Below, one piece after another: positions 1-10,539 of a DNA stretch of 64,000 nucleotides (position 1 is its first letter; each line of letters opens with the position of its first letter). The DNA lies in assembly GCA_015680905.1 (NCBI GenBank), contig CM027380.1, positions 15,456,001 to 15,520,000 on the forward strand. Direction: 5' to 3'. The position numbers and the translations under genes are program-made. The notes under the pieces were generated by a model, which had not been told where the DNA came from, did no database searches, and saw only the letters and a list, made by a program, of their open reading frames with translations. The DNA comes from Coptis chinensis. Taxonomy: Eukaryota > Streptophyta > Magnoliopsida > Ranunculales > Ranunculaceae.

Positions 1-182
1 GGCAGTTCGATATTTTATTAAATTGTAAGAAGTACCGATCTGGATTTTCTGGGTAAACCTAGCAGATCGATGGAACTAGTTTCTTGGCGTTGGCTGAGTA
101 TTTCTATTGAATGTGTATGGAATGCACGTTTCTACTTGAATGCTTATAGCTAGTACCCTGTTTATAATGCGTATGGTGTGAA

Positions 183-970
183 ATGGCTAAGGAGCTTGAG
201 ACTTAGCTTAAAGAAGCGTTTCACTCATAATTATCGCTCTCTTTTGTGGGCATTGCATTATGGTGTAAGACTCGCTGAGAACATTCTCGTTGATGTGACC
301 CTAAAATTAAGGGTTTTCAACTAGGCAGATTGGGAAGGCGCTGGAGCCTGTGCGCGTAAGAAATCGTGCTACTCACGGAGAGCGTAGTAGCTTAAGAAAG
401 CGTATTGCCCGCTGTGCGCGTTCTCGCTGAATCAATCCTAGAAGTATAGGTCCTTGACTAGCGAGACTCGGAGAGGCTGTGGAGCTTGTAAGCTCAAGAG
501 AGCGTTCTGCTCACGAAGAGCGTGGTGGCCTATGACAGCGTATTGCTCACTGAGAGCGTTCTCGCTAAGTCGATCCTAGAAGTATAGGTCTTCGACTAGC
601 GAGACTCGGAGAGGCTGTGGAGCTTGTAAGCTCAAGAGAGCGGTCTGCTCACGGAGAGCGTGTTGGCTTATAAAAGTGTATTGCTCACTGAGAGCGCTCT
701 CGGTTAGTCGATCTTATAAGTATAGGCCCTCGACTAAGCGAGACTCGGAGAGACTGTGGAGCCTGTAAGCTTAAGAGAGCGTTCTTCTCACGGAGAGTGT
801 GGTGGCTTATGAAAGTGTATTGCTCACTGAGAAGGTTCTCGCTGAGTTGATCCTAGAAGTATAGGTTTTCGACTAGCGAGACTCGAAGAGGCTGTGGAAC
901 CTGTAAGCTTAAGAGAGCGGTCTGCTCACGGAGAGCGTGTTGGCTTATGAAAGTGTATTGCTCACTAAGA
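183..970 (-). repeat. 138-bp tandem array in the 3' untranslated part of the Tat element
   Basis: Units begin with GAGACTCGGAGAGGCTGTGG or a variant at about 324, 463, 601, 740 and 878, giving spacings of 138-139 bp. A more diverged unit is visible from about 183. Each contains TCCTAGAAGTATAGG near its end. Tat/Ogre elements are known for variable tandem arrays between integrase and the 3' LTR, sometimes seeding satellites. Units differ by scattered substitutions, so the array is not freshly amplified. Confidence 0.9.
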
Positions 971-1246
971 ACATTGAAACTTCGGAAAGTGTCAATAGTG
1001 CAAGTGTACTGGTCGTGCTTGCGGTGAGAATTGCGTGACTTGTCATCGAAAGTAAATGGAGTAGATTGTAATGCAAGTAAATGGAGTAGATTGTAATAAT
1101 AAATATAAGTAAATTAACCTTGAGTTTATAGCAAAAGAAAACATGGAATATACAACGATGTAATTTTATTGATAAAACTTCTTCAACAAGTAAGTGTTCC
1201 AAAAGCGTTGCAATAATTTCTCCTCTTGGGTTTTGATCCAGTATGC

Positions 1247-2320
1247 TCAATTGCCTACAACATGTTCTACTATATATGGGCCTTCCCATGTCGGTGCTAG
1301 TTTGGAGTCATCTTGAGTCTTTTTCAGAACTAGATCGCTGGGTTGAAAAGATCGAGAATGCACTCGCTTGTTGTAGGACTTATTCAGAATTTGTTGATAA
1401 GCTGCTACTCTGATGGCGGCTAGGTCGCGCCGTTCTTCTAGCAAATCGACCTCCCGTGCTAGGACGGAGTCGTTGCGTCCAGACTCGACAAGTTCTGACC
1501 AAGTAGTAGTGACTGTCAATTCGGTGGGAATAACGGCTTATGTGCCATAACACAAGGAGAATGGAGATTCGCCTGTACTTGAGCGAGTTATGGTGCGATG
1601 AGCCCACAAAATGTTCTCTAACTGATTTTGCCATTGGCTTTTGTTCTTTTCAATCTTTTTCTTCAAATTTTCTAAGATTGCTTTGTTCCTGGCTTCAGCT
1701 TAGCCATTACTCTGGGCGTACTGGGGAGTGAAAAATGCATGAACGATCTTCCACTTGGCCATAAATTCTTTGATTGTTTTGCCCTTGAACTGGGAGCCGT
1801 TGTCCATCACCAGTGTGTGTGGTAAACCAAATCTGGTGATGATATGAGTCCAGATGAAGTTTCTGACATGTGACTCTTTGACATGTGCTAGTGGAATAGC
1901 TTCGACCCACTTAGTAAAATAATCGATTGTAGCTAAGACGAAGCAGAAATCGGTGCTTTTATGTGGAATGAATGGTCCCAAGATGTCCATTCCCCACATG
2001 TGAAATGGCCAAGGGCTCGCGATGTTAATCAACTTACGAGCTGGTTGTATGATGTTGTGGCTAAAGGTCTGGCATTTGACGCACTTGAGTACATATGCTT
2101 TGGCATCGATCTACATGTGAGGCCAAAAGTATCCCTGGGAGATTGCTTTGTGAGCCAAAGAGCAACCTCCCGCATGGTTTCCACACTCTCCCTCATAAAT
2201 CTCAGCAAAAATCAATAGGTCTTGTTCTGGGCTTATGCACCTCAATTGAGGGCCGCCAGCAGACTTTCTAAACAACTTGTTATTAAGCATGCGATGGCGG
2301 CGCCGATATGGGATTTGCAC
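1247..2320 (-). pseudogene. Tat integrase (broken)
   Basis: Three pieces are visible. The N-terminal zinc-finger part lies at 2,320-2,111 and contains GECGNHAGGCSLAHKAISQG; the first histidine of the HHCC finger appears replaced by tyrosine (EIYEGECGNH). The catalytic core lies at 2,032-1,700, with WGMDILGP giving the first Asp and VMDNGSQF the second. Just after AQSNG there is an in-frame stop, immediately before the glutamate that would complete the DDE triad. The C-terminal part at 1,519-1,247 has NKRVHSRSFQPSDLVLKK and TWEGPYIVE, typical of gypsy integrase tails. Stops and frame changes between the pieces mean no full integrase can be made. Confidence 0.9.
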
Positions 2321-2335
2321 GGCCTTGATGCGCTC

Positions 2336-2984
2336 TTACGGGGCGTCGCGGTTGATGTACTCAATGATGGGCTGCATCCATGTTTGACTCATCTGATTTT
2401 CAGAGAGTGGGCACAGGTCACTGATTTCTAATACATGGTCCACTTGGTAAGCAGGTCGGTCAACTACCTCAATGAGTAATTGTCTAGGGGTGCAGTTCGG
2501 TGTTTGAGTAGCCAAATAAGCTAAACTGTCTGTGTGACGGTTCTCGTCATGCAAGAAGTGGTGTATAGTGGCTTTCTTGAAAGAATAAAGTAATTGATTA
2601 ACGACTTGAAGGTATTTAGAGAAGTTACCTTCGTGGGTAGTGTACTCTTTTGCAATCTGGCGAACAACCAGTTGTGAGTCACTAAAGACCTGGAGTTCCT
2701 TTACACCAAGTTGCAGCGCCATACGAAGCCCCATAATTAACGCCTTGTACTCCGTTTCGTTGTTGGAGGTCGCAAAGTCGATGCGAACTGATTTTTCAAC
2801 CATGGCTCCATCTGGGGACACTAAGACGACGCCGATTCCACTTCCTCTAGGGTTACTAGAACTGTCGACAAAGAGAGACCATACTGACTTGATAGTTTCC
2901 TTTGTAGGTGCGATCTCTATTTTTGGTTCCCAATTTGGGTCATCGACAGGGAAATCTGCTAGGAAATCTGCTACGACCTGACCT
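2336..2984 (-). pseudogene. Second (archaeal-type) RNase H domain of the Tat element
   Basis: After a stop that ends the first RNase H frame (near 2,987), the same frame continues with QVVADFLADFP, WSLFVDSSSN, then NNETEYKALIMGL, LQVFSDSQLVVRQI and ENRHTDSLAYLA. These supply the first Asp, the Glu, the second Asp and the region of the last acidic residue of an RNase H fold. An additional RNase H of archaeal type placed between the usual RNase H and integrase is established for Tat gypsy elements. The catalytic acids appear kept although the polyprotein is broken on both sides. Confidence 0.87.
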
Positions 2985-2986
2985 TT

Positions 2987-3400
2987 CTAGGAAGTGTGAG
3001 GGACGAACTCCATGTGGTGTTCGCCGAGTTCTTCGGCCCATACTGCAATGCGAGTTGTCTTGTTTTCCTTGTGAAGAATTTTCTTCAAAGGAAGGTCGGT
3101 GAGTACTTTGATTGGATGTGCTTGAAAGTAAGGCCTGAATTTTCTTACCGAATATAACAATGCGAGTACTGCTCTTTCAATGTACGAATAATTCTTTTCA
3201 GCTGGAGTGAGCGTCTTACTTGTAAAATAGGTCAGTTTCTCTGAATTGTTTTCCTCTTTGAAAAGAACCGAGTTAATGGCAAAGTCTGGTATTGCTAAAT
3301 ATAGCCCCAACATTTCGCCATCCTTAGGCTTGGCCAGGACGGGGGGTGTAGTCAGGTACTCTTTGAGGGTGGAGAACGCTTAGTGGTATTGATCGTTTTA
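2987..3400 (-). pseudogene. Gypsy RNase H domain (broken)
   Basis: The frame ending at 2,987 contains YFTSKTLTPAEKNYSYIERA followed by FRPYFQAHPIKVLTDLPLKK, the usual gypsy RNase H core after the RT connection. Its upstream part (LKEYLTTPPVLAKPKDGEML, about 3,370-3,303) is preceded by an in-frame TAA near 3,380, and two more stops lie between 3,480 and 3,548. It belongs to the same polyprotein as the RT at 4,803-3,548. Confidence 0.87.
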
Positions 3401-3547
3401 CGAGAACTGCTCACCCTTTTTAAGAAGTTGCAAGAAAGGTCGGCACTTATCTGATGCCTTTGATATGAATCGGTTGAGTGATGCGACCATTCCTGACAAC
3501 TTCTGAATTTACTTCTTTGTCTGGGGATCGGGCATGTCCAAGAACGC

Positions 3548-4803
3548 TCAGATTTGGTCTAGATTAGCTTCGATCCCTCTTTGTGATACTTGGTATCCAA
3601 GGAACTTCCCAGAGGACGCTCCAAAGAGGCACTTTTCGGGATTAAGTTTCATTCGAGTTCGGCGCAACCTGGAGAACGCTTTCTCTAGATGAGTGAGATG
3701 GTCTTCCGCTTTCTTGCTTTTGACGACAATGTCGTCGATATAGACTTCCATGGTGTCACCTAACATGTCCTGGAACATGTCAGTGACGAGACGCTGATAA
3801 GTTGCGCCAACGTTCTTAAGGTCGAAGGGAGAACGTTGTAACAATAGATTCTTTGTTCTGTGATGAATGATATTTTCTCTTGATCTTCTTCAGTGAGTGG
3901 GATTTGGTTGTATCCATTGTACGCATCCATGAAATAGATGAGCTCATGGCCACAGGTCTGGTCCACGAGTCGGTCGATGCGAGGTAGAGGGAAGCTATCC
4001 TTTGGCATTTCTTTATTGTCGTTGGTGAAGTTGACGCAAAGGCAAACTGTGACGTTCTTTTTTGGAACTGCGACGATGTTGGCGATCCAGTCTGAATAGT
4101 CTATTTTTCTGATGAAACTGACTTGCTTAAGTTTGTCAACCTCATCATTGATGGCTTTCTGGAATCGCAGGGATAGTCGACGAGGTCGTTGACAAACTGG
4201 TCTAGCATTAAGGTTCACATTTAGTCTATGACATGCAATATTAGGATTTATTCTAGGCACATCGACATACGACCAAGCGAAAACATATTTATTAATGGCC
4301 AAAAAGTTTACAAGCTGGGCCTCGAGTGTGGGATCAAGGTTAGCCCCTACATATACGAACTTAGGATCATCTTCAGTTCCTAGGTTCACTCGCTCTCTGT
4401 CTGCATGTTGGGATGTTGTCTTTAACGCGGATGCTTCCTCAGTTGGATTAATCTCTGGAGATACTTTGTCGATCTGAGGGAGAGTGGAACTGGCAGCATG
4501 GTCTGGAGCGATCTCTATGGCGACGACAACAGGGGCTGGGGTGGCCACTGTGGTCATGACAACAGGGACTGGAGTGACCTTTGGAATTGGTATTAGTTGT
4601 GCGAAACATGATGGTATGACATCTGGGGTGCTGACTGGTGGAGCAACAACAACTGATGCGACCTCTGGGATCCTGACTGGTGGAGCAACAATGGTTTGAT
4701 TGACTTCTGGGGTTAGAACAGACGAATGGACCTTCTTGCTGGAGCCCCCAGCGTGCTGTGTTGATGCCTTGGCTCTGACCTCGGCGACCAGGTATTTGGC
4801 CAT
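3548..4803 (-). pseudogene. Gypsy reverse transcriptase with Pro/Val/Thr-rich leader (frameshifted)
   Basis: From 4,803 to about 4,430 the reading frame is rich in Val, Pro, Thr and Ala, a linker between protease and RT. The RT proper follows, with FAWSYVDVPRINPNIACHRL, DKLKQVSFIRKIDYSDWIAN, then PLPRIDRLVDQTCGHELIYF and MDAYNGYNQIPL. A single-base shift near 3,835 (right after YCYNVLP) moves the frame; the rest, with GATYQRLVTDMFQDMLG and the catalytic YIDDIVVKSKKAEDHLTHLE, is read in another frame to 3,548. The YxDD box is intact. Confidence 0.92.
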
Positions 4804-4893
4804 TGTGTAGTTGGTGGGCTCATTCCTTGTGTGGGTATGTAGGTCAGCGATCTTGTTCGCTGAGAGGATTTGATTACAATGATAAGCTTCGAG

Positions 4894-5395
4894 CTAATTG
4901 CTTCGAAGCTCCATCATGCCTCTTGGGCCTGGGAAGCAGAGAACTTGATGCAACGTGGATGATACAACTTGCATTTGATGAATCCAACACCGTCCTAGAA
5001 TAGCATTGTAGGATGACTTGATGTCTAGAACGCTGAAGCGTGTGTTGAAGCTGACTTTGTCTTCTCTAGATCCCACCAAAACTGGGAGTATGATGTCGCC
5101 GATTGGGTCGGCCTTGGAGCCATTGAACCCGTAAAGAGGAGCAATCGGATCTATAAAGACTGACTTGGGTAAGTTCATCTCTTGGATGGTATGGTAGAAC
5201 AAAATGTCGCACGAACTCCCAGGGTCTATCAGGGGGCGCTTGACTGTCCAGTTGCTAATCTTGACATGGATGACAAGTGCATCGTTGTGAGGAAGGCAGA
5301 TCTCGTTGAGGTCGGCCTTCGTGATAGTGATATCCCCTGCGTTGCGACCTGAACTGCGCGGGGCGTGTGCTTTGCTTGCGAAGAAAAATGATAAA
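4894..5395 (-). pseudogene. Retropepsin-like aspartic protease of the Tat element
   Basis: The frame reads RNAGDITITKADLNEICLP and then KRPLIDPGSSCDILFYHTI, ending with YNAILGRCWIHQMQVVSSTL. The active-site triplet is D-P-G where the family usually has D-S/T-G or D-G-G, which would weaken or kill activity. The flap and the ILGR-W-H motif are as expected for Tat proteases. It is out of frame with the gag stretch that ends at 5,400, so a frameshift or stop separates gag and protease here. Confidence 0.85.
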
Positions 5396-5399
5396 CTTC

Positions 5400-6518
5400 T
5401 TAAAGGGCGCCAACACGCTTTCGTTTATCTCTGGAAGATGTTACGGAATCATCTGGGAAAGTGATCATATGAATAGTTCTGGCGTTGTCGCGATCTGACA
5501 AGTGTTGTCGGCGTTCATGGTGAGAACGGTCACGGTCTCTGGGACGTCCTCTGCTGCGGGAGCGAGCTTGAACATTGTGGTGGTCATGGCGAGGTGGGGA
5601 TCTACTGCGCACTCTGCGAGCCATGAGCTTATGACATAAATCACCGTCGGCAATGTTGGTGTACTGTTTGATATGCCCTGCTTCGATGAGATCTTGGAGG
5701 TAGTGCTTTAGCCCCCAGCATGCATCGGTCTCGTGACACTTGGCTCGGTGAAACGTGCAATACGGCTTTGTCAGGTCGGTCCGCTGGTTGCCACACATCA
5801 GGTCGGAAATATGAAGCTCACTTGATCTTTTCCAAGATGAAACTGGGAGAGCGTGTCAGGATAGCGAATTCTCGGTCATTGTTCATTATGTTTCCCGGCT
5901 TCCATTCTTACTGTCGGGGACGCTTTTTGGAAGCTGGGGGGTCATCTGATATTGCTACGACCTCTTCTTCTTCTGGTAGGCCTTGGCGTTTCAGGCCTTC
6001 CTGCAATTTTATATACTTGTCGACTCGAGAGTACAGTTCAGATAAAGTCTCGGGCGTTCTTGCAAGCGTTGGAGAATGCTAGAGTAGCGAAGGACTCTTT
6101 CAGACCTGTTTCCATGCACAGTAGTTCGACTTTGAACCGACCTAGAAATTCACGAATTGTTTCATCTTAAGCCCGGTGAGGTGGAACAAATGAATCAAGA
6201 TCGACTTTCTTCGCTGTTATGGACGTATTGACTAGCAAATGAATCGGTGAGCTTCTCGAAGGTCTTTACCGAGTCTGGCTTGAGTGAGAAAAACCAATCG
6301 AGTGCGCCATCTTTGAGACTGGCAGGAAACAAACGACGGTGGAGGTGATCGAACTCTGGTGAACTATAGAGTGCAAGGCTTTGAATGTAGCGAGCTACGT
6401 GCTGACCAGGGCATGTGCTACCATCGTACATCGGAAAACATGGTTGAACGAAATCTTGAGGAGAGGGTTTACTGAGTACTTCGGTAGTGAATGGCGATGC
6501 GCGGTACGTCTTGAGCAT
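5400..6518 (-). pseudogene. Tat gag (capsid and nucleocapsid parts, broken)
   Basis: The N-terminal part at 6,518-6,195 matches the retrotransposon gag capsid pattern: MYDGSTCPGQHVARYIQSLA, then LFPASLKDGALDWFFSLKPD and TFEKLTDSFASQY. The frame is lost between 6,195 and 5,800. The C-terminal part at 5,798-5,400 has YCTFHRAKCHETDACWGLKH, a Cys/His pattern usual in Tat gag, followed by an Arg/Ser/Asp/His-rich nucleic-acid-binding tail. It ends at a stop near 5,400. Confidence 0.85.
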
Positions 6519-6829
6519 TTTCTAAATGATCTGGGTTGTGTCTTTTCTTACTGCATTTTGGCCGATCATTTGCGACAGTTCGTTAATTTGTTGATTAACT
6601 TCGTTGATGTCATTCTCAGCGACGTTCCCAGCTGGTTGGTGTTGTGCATCAACTTGTGCGCGAAGAGCAGCATTTTCCTACCGGAGCAAGGAAATGCTCT
6701 CATTCGTTAAACTTAGCTGGTTTGCGAGGCTTTGAACTTGAGCTTCGAGGCTTGCTATGTTTCGTGGGCTTGAGATTTTTGGTTTTTGGTTTTTGATTTG
6801 TGTGAAAGTGGTTTCTCAAGTAATCGAGA

Positions 6830-6844
6830 CCACAGACGGTGCCA
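6830..6844 (-). other. tRNA primer binding site of the Tat element
   Basis: On the minus strand the sequence TGGCACCGTCTGTGG lies one base after the LTR end (..TTTACA). It differs by one base from the TGGCGCCGTCTGTGG found after the 5' LTR of many Tat/Ogre elements. This fixes the direction of the element and the inner edge of its LTR. Confidence 0.8.
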
Positions 6845-6845
6845 A

Positions 6846-7471
6846 TGTAAAGACGTGTTTTTCCTTTACATACAAGTGAGGAAGAGGAAGGGGTTTGGAT
6901 TTAGGAAAGACCGAGTTCGCTAAGGAGCGAGCTGCCTACGTATCTTCTCTTGATTCTGGGGGGCAGAGAAGAATCAGGTCTCACATAGTTCATGTAGGTG
7001 ATATTTATAGGCACAAGAGAGTATTGATCTTCAAGACACGTGTACTCTCTTGTACATATGTAGGGTGGAGATTATGAATGTGTGTTAGGTTGGTTTTGGT
7101 AGGAATTGTGTGATGATTGAGAGTGGGTGCAGTAGCTCATATTTCACGGTATTTGGAAGTACAGGTAAGGCTCTGATGATGATTACATCTAGATTAGCGA
7201 TGATGTCTTTATTCGAAGCATTCTCCTTTTAGGTCGTTTGTTCGTCTTAATGTATTTTTGAGCGAGCTGAAGTGTACCACCTATATGAAGCGAGCTGTTT
7301 AGGACTCGATTTTGAAAGTTGATGACACGAGTTCGTTATGATCTCTGCTTATACTTAACGCATGCTTAATATTCCTTAATGGGAATATTACTCCCTTACA
7401 CCAATGTTTGTGGCTCTGCTTATACTTAACGCATGCTTAATATTCCTTAATGGGAATATTACTCCCTTACA
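6846..7471 (-). repeat. 5' LTR of the Tat element (outer edge ambiguous)
   Basis: The inner edge is TGTAAAGACG at 6,846 (plus strand), beside the primer site. The matching end should read ..TTACA, and such an end occurs twice because of a 71-bp duplication: at 7,396-7,400 (LTR of 555 bp) or 7,467-7,471 (626 bp). Both are followed by CCAAT. A TATA-like box sits at 7,001-7,010. The partner LTR is outside the window, so the edge cannot be settled here. Confidence 0.65.
7001..7010 (-). promoter_or_regulatory. TATA-like box of the Tat LTR
   Basis: The minus strand reads CTATAAATAT, about 155 bp before the LTR's inner end, a usual place for the U3/R promoter of a plant LTR. Confidence 0.5.
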
Positions 7472-7484
7472 CCAATGTTTGTGG
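7343..7484. repeat. Perfect 71-bp tandem duplication at the LTR edge
   Basis: Two identical copies, 7,343-7,413 and 7,414-7,484, each run from CTCTGCTTATACTTAACGCA to CACCAATGTTTGTGG. Each copy contains the inverted pair ATATTCC/GGAATAT and the sequence CCCTTACA that could be the LTR terminus. The lack of differences points to a recent duplication. Confidence 0.95.
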
Positions 7485-9230
7485 TTATGGTTAAGGGCAC
7501 GGGGGTAGGATACAATAGGAGATAGAGAGACCGCTCAGTAAAATGAAGATGGCAGGGAATCCATTTGTGAATTGCATACAAGTCATCTCACCAAATCGAA
7601 CCACAAATATTTTAGCTTTAGTGAATGAAGCGGGATTTATGGAACTCCATCAGAAAAGTGTTCTGCCTCCTAGATATACCATGTTGGACCGGTTCCTGTC
7701 ATCTTTGGAGACATACAATGATACAAACATGTTATACACGCATTTTTTTTTGTGAGCAATTATACACGCAGATTAAGATGTTACAATTTGCAAACCATGA
7801 CTCTTTCAACCTGTTTTTGCAGTGAGACTCTGAGAAACATTACTTGGAATAGTCTTGTAAAACTTTGTTATCAAACTCCAAACTTGATGCTAACACTGTT
7901 TTCACACTCCAGTTGCTTTGATTTATCATCGAACCAAGAACCTCAACCCTCTGATCTTGGGATTGGGAGAATTTGGGACCCGTGTATTGTCCAGATATTG
8001 CATTCTTCACTTCTTGATTCTTGACACACATCATACCAAAAACTAATTGAATCCACCTATGTTATTGTCACACGTGCGCGTGCGAATGTGGCCCAACCGA
8101 AGTTGACTTTGTCCACCACGCGATGTCCATTTCAAGAGACGACGTGCCCTGGCCCTGCAAAGACTGAGTCACTGACGTGTCTGGTTATCAGAGGACAAGT
8201 TTAACCGAGAGAGGGAGTGCTGGAGTACACTTGGGTTCAGACTTCAGAGTTGTTTGGTAAAACCGTAAAACCTCTAGTCAATGCGTTGGTTTGTTCCAAG
8301 TTGAGTTTTATAAGGTAACTTATCAAGGTAGTACCATCGGTTTGACTCGATTTGGAGTTGCTAAATTATCGTCTTGGCTAATCGGTCATTCTATTGGGAA
8401 TGAATCCTGGATCCAAGAAATTTTTCCTGGAATATGCATGATCTCGAGAAAATAGGAAAAGTTTGAAGAAGATTGAATCCACAGAGATTCATGTTCTGCG
8501 CGTAGGCAGCCCAGTTACTACATAACTTTGGGTCATGTCGAAATTGCGGATTTAGTTACATGCATGCTTTTGATCACTGTATACAACCAAATTATAGTCC
8601 TCAATAGGCAAAATCGCCAAACTATATTTGTTTAATTTTTTTATTCTCTTAATCAGATTTAGTTTCTCCGTCTTCTTTAAGTTTATTGGTATTAATTTCA
8701 AATTATGCATATAGTAGCTATATTTATGACCACTGGGCTAAGAAAAAACAAGAGTATAAAACATTAAAACCGATAAAAAAAATTAGGATAGAAAGAGGGG
8801 AGAGGAGGAAAAAAAAAAGAGAAGAAGTTGCTCTAATAGCAGCGATCATAAGAGATAGTGAGAGAGAGAGAAGAAGAGGGAAAACTACAACGCGACTTGA
8901 TTCCCTGACAAGAGGGTACACAAACAATCCAAATAGATTTAGCTAATCAATTCAAATGATCTATTTCTCCATCTAAAACCAAAGAGAATAAACCAATTTA
9001 ATTTTTCAATGATTTTCACACACTTGAGCTAATCATTATTCATTAAGAATGACATACAAGATTAATGGTATGAAATGGGTTCATAGTCTTCATACAATAC
9101 AAATGTAAATTTGGAGCACAATATCAATATTGTCCAACACCTATATCTCAATTTTGTTTTGAAGGCCTGAGTACCGCGATATATAGAGAGTTTAGGCCAT
9201 GCTTGCACAGTGCACTCACATTGCAGAAAT

Positions 9231-9265
9231 CGGAAGTCGGAAGTCGGAAGTCGGAAGTCAGAAGT
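9231..9265. repeat. Heptamer microsatellite CGGAAGT
   Basis: Four exact CGGAAGT units in a row, followed by the variant CAGAAGT and a partial CAGAA. Confidence 0.95.
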
Positions 9266-9622
9266 CAGAACCCATAACCAAATAACTGGGGACCGTACGA
9301 CGTGGCAGTAAACTATCATACTTTAGCTCTTTGAGTACAGAATACCCTCTTGTGTGAGCGACAAAAGCAGGAGTCATTTTCGGCCAAGGGACCCTTTTTG
9401 TCCTGGCAGTATCCCGCAAATCAGCAGCTAAATTACTTAAAAAGTAGAGCCCTATTATGTTTAAGTTAAACCAAGATTACCATATCTTCTCTTGGATGGA
9501 TGCACGCTTTAGCAATATAACCATCCTGTGAGTCTGTGACCATTCTATTTTCCCCTTGTGCAATCGGTTAAAAACCAACCTTAAAAAAAACACCATGTAG
9601 CCCATATCACCAACACTAGAGT

Positions 9623-9679
9623 ATATGAAATTTCAATAGTTTTTTTTTTTTTTTTGATAATCATATGAAATTTCAATAG
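9623..9679 (-). mobile_element. Footprint of a tiny truncated retroposon with 17-bp target duplication
   Basis: ATATGAAATTTCAATAG occurs exactly at 9,623-9,639 and 9,663-9,679. Between them lie only 23 bases: a T-run followed by GATAATC. On the minus strand this is GATTATC followed by a poly-A tail, flanked by a perfect 17-bp direct repeat, as expected for a strongly 5'-truncated LINE or SINE inserted by target-primed reverse transcription. Confidence 0.65.
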
Positions 9680-10455
9680 CGGGATTAACAAAACACAACT
9701 ATGTAATAACCAGGCTAGGCCGCTAGGGAAGCTAAAATTATCAAAGAAAAGGGCTGGGAAGCTTAAAGTACATGGTAGAATGCACTAGGAGTAGCTGGTT
9801 TATGAGAAAATTCCTAATGTTAATTAATTAAGGTGTATCCGCGCCTAAATTCCTGATTGACCTTAGCAGTCGAATGGCCTTTCGAAGGACAACTTGACAA
9901 TTGAATTGACTTTTGGCTCCTTGAAGAACTTGTACTGAGTCACGTCCCAACGAAGTTAAACTAGCCTTTTCGTTTGTTTGTTCCCTAGACTCAGACTCAC
10001 GCAGTCTCAAACAAGCAAAATTAAACGAGGCCAGTTCAAGTAGTCTTGTTAGTATACCAGTGCAAAGGTTTACTCTAGTCAATTTCGGTCGAGCTTAAAT
10101 ATTTTCAGGCTCACATTCTCTAAATTTTATGCTAGCTCGAAATTTCTTCAGCTCCGCATGGACGGAGCCTAGGGCATGCAAAGGTTTTCAGCTGCACATC
10201 AACTTTTGAGAAATCTGTTAGAAAAATAGATTTTGTACAAATCTATTAAGATATGAATGAATAATTTGTCACCCAAATTATCTCACTTGAGATTAAATGA
10301 GTTTCAATTGAAACCAATACGTAAAGAGATAAAAATATTTTTGAAATAGTGTAACGGTTCAAAAAATTGCATTATGCTGAAAATGTGTGACCTTTGAAAA
10401 GAGACAATGGTTTGAAACGTTGTTTTATGCCAAAAGGCACGTTATTTCGAAAAGA

Positions 10456-10539
10456 CACTATGTTGTTTCGAAAATACACTATGTTGGTTCAAAAATACAC
10501 TGTGATGGTTCAAATAATCACTGTGTTGTTTCGAAAATG
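10456..10539. repeat. 21-bp tandem array
   Basis: Four units of 21 bp starting at 10,456, 10,477, 10,498 and 10,519, of the form CACTATGTTGTTTCGAAAAT, with substitutions in the CGAAAA part. Looser copies extend upstream to about 10,390. Confidence 0.85.

Larger units (their letters stand above)
1..7471 (-). mobile_element. Ty3/gypsy Tat-lineage retrotransposon, decayed, 3' end off window
   Basis: Read on the minus strand, the domains run gag (6,518-5,400), protease, reverse transcriptase, RNase H, a second RNase H, integrase (to 1,247), then a repeat-rich untranslated stretch. The extra RNase H between RNase H and integrase, the primer site and the tandem repeats after integrase are known marks of Tat elements. 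The right LTR begins TGTAA at 6,846 next to the primer site. The left LTR is not seen within positions 1-1,246 and should lie outside the window. Several frameshifts and in-frame stops break the polyprotein, so this copy cannot encode its own proteins. Confidence 0.92.

Noticed and set aside
8686-8946. 86-codon Lys/Arg/Glu-rich frame and its antisense partner
   Set aside because: Low-complexity purine tract; no start context, homology or splice sites.
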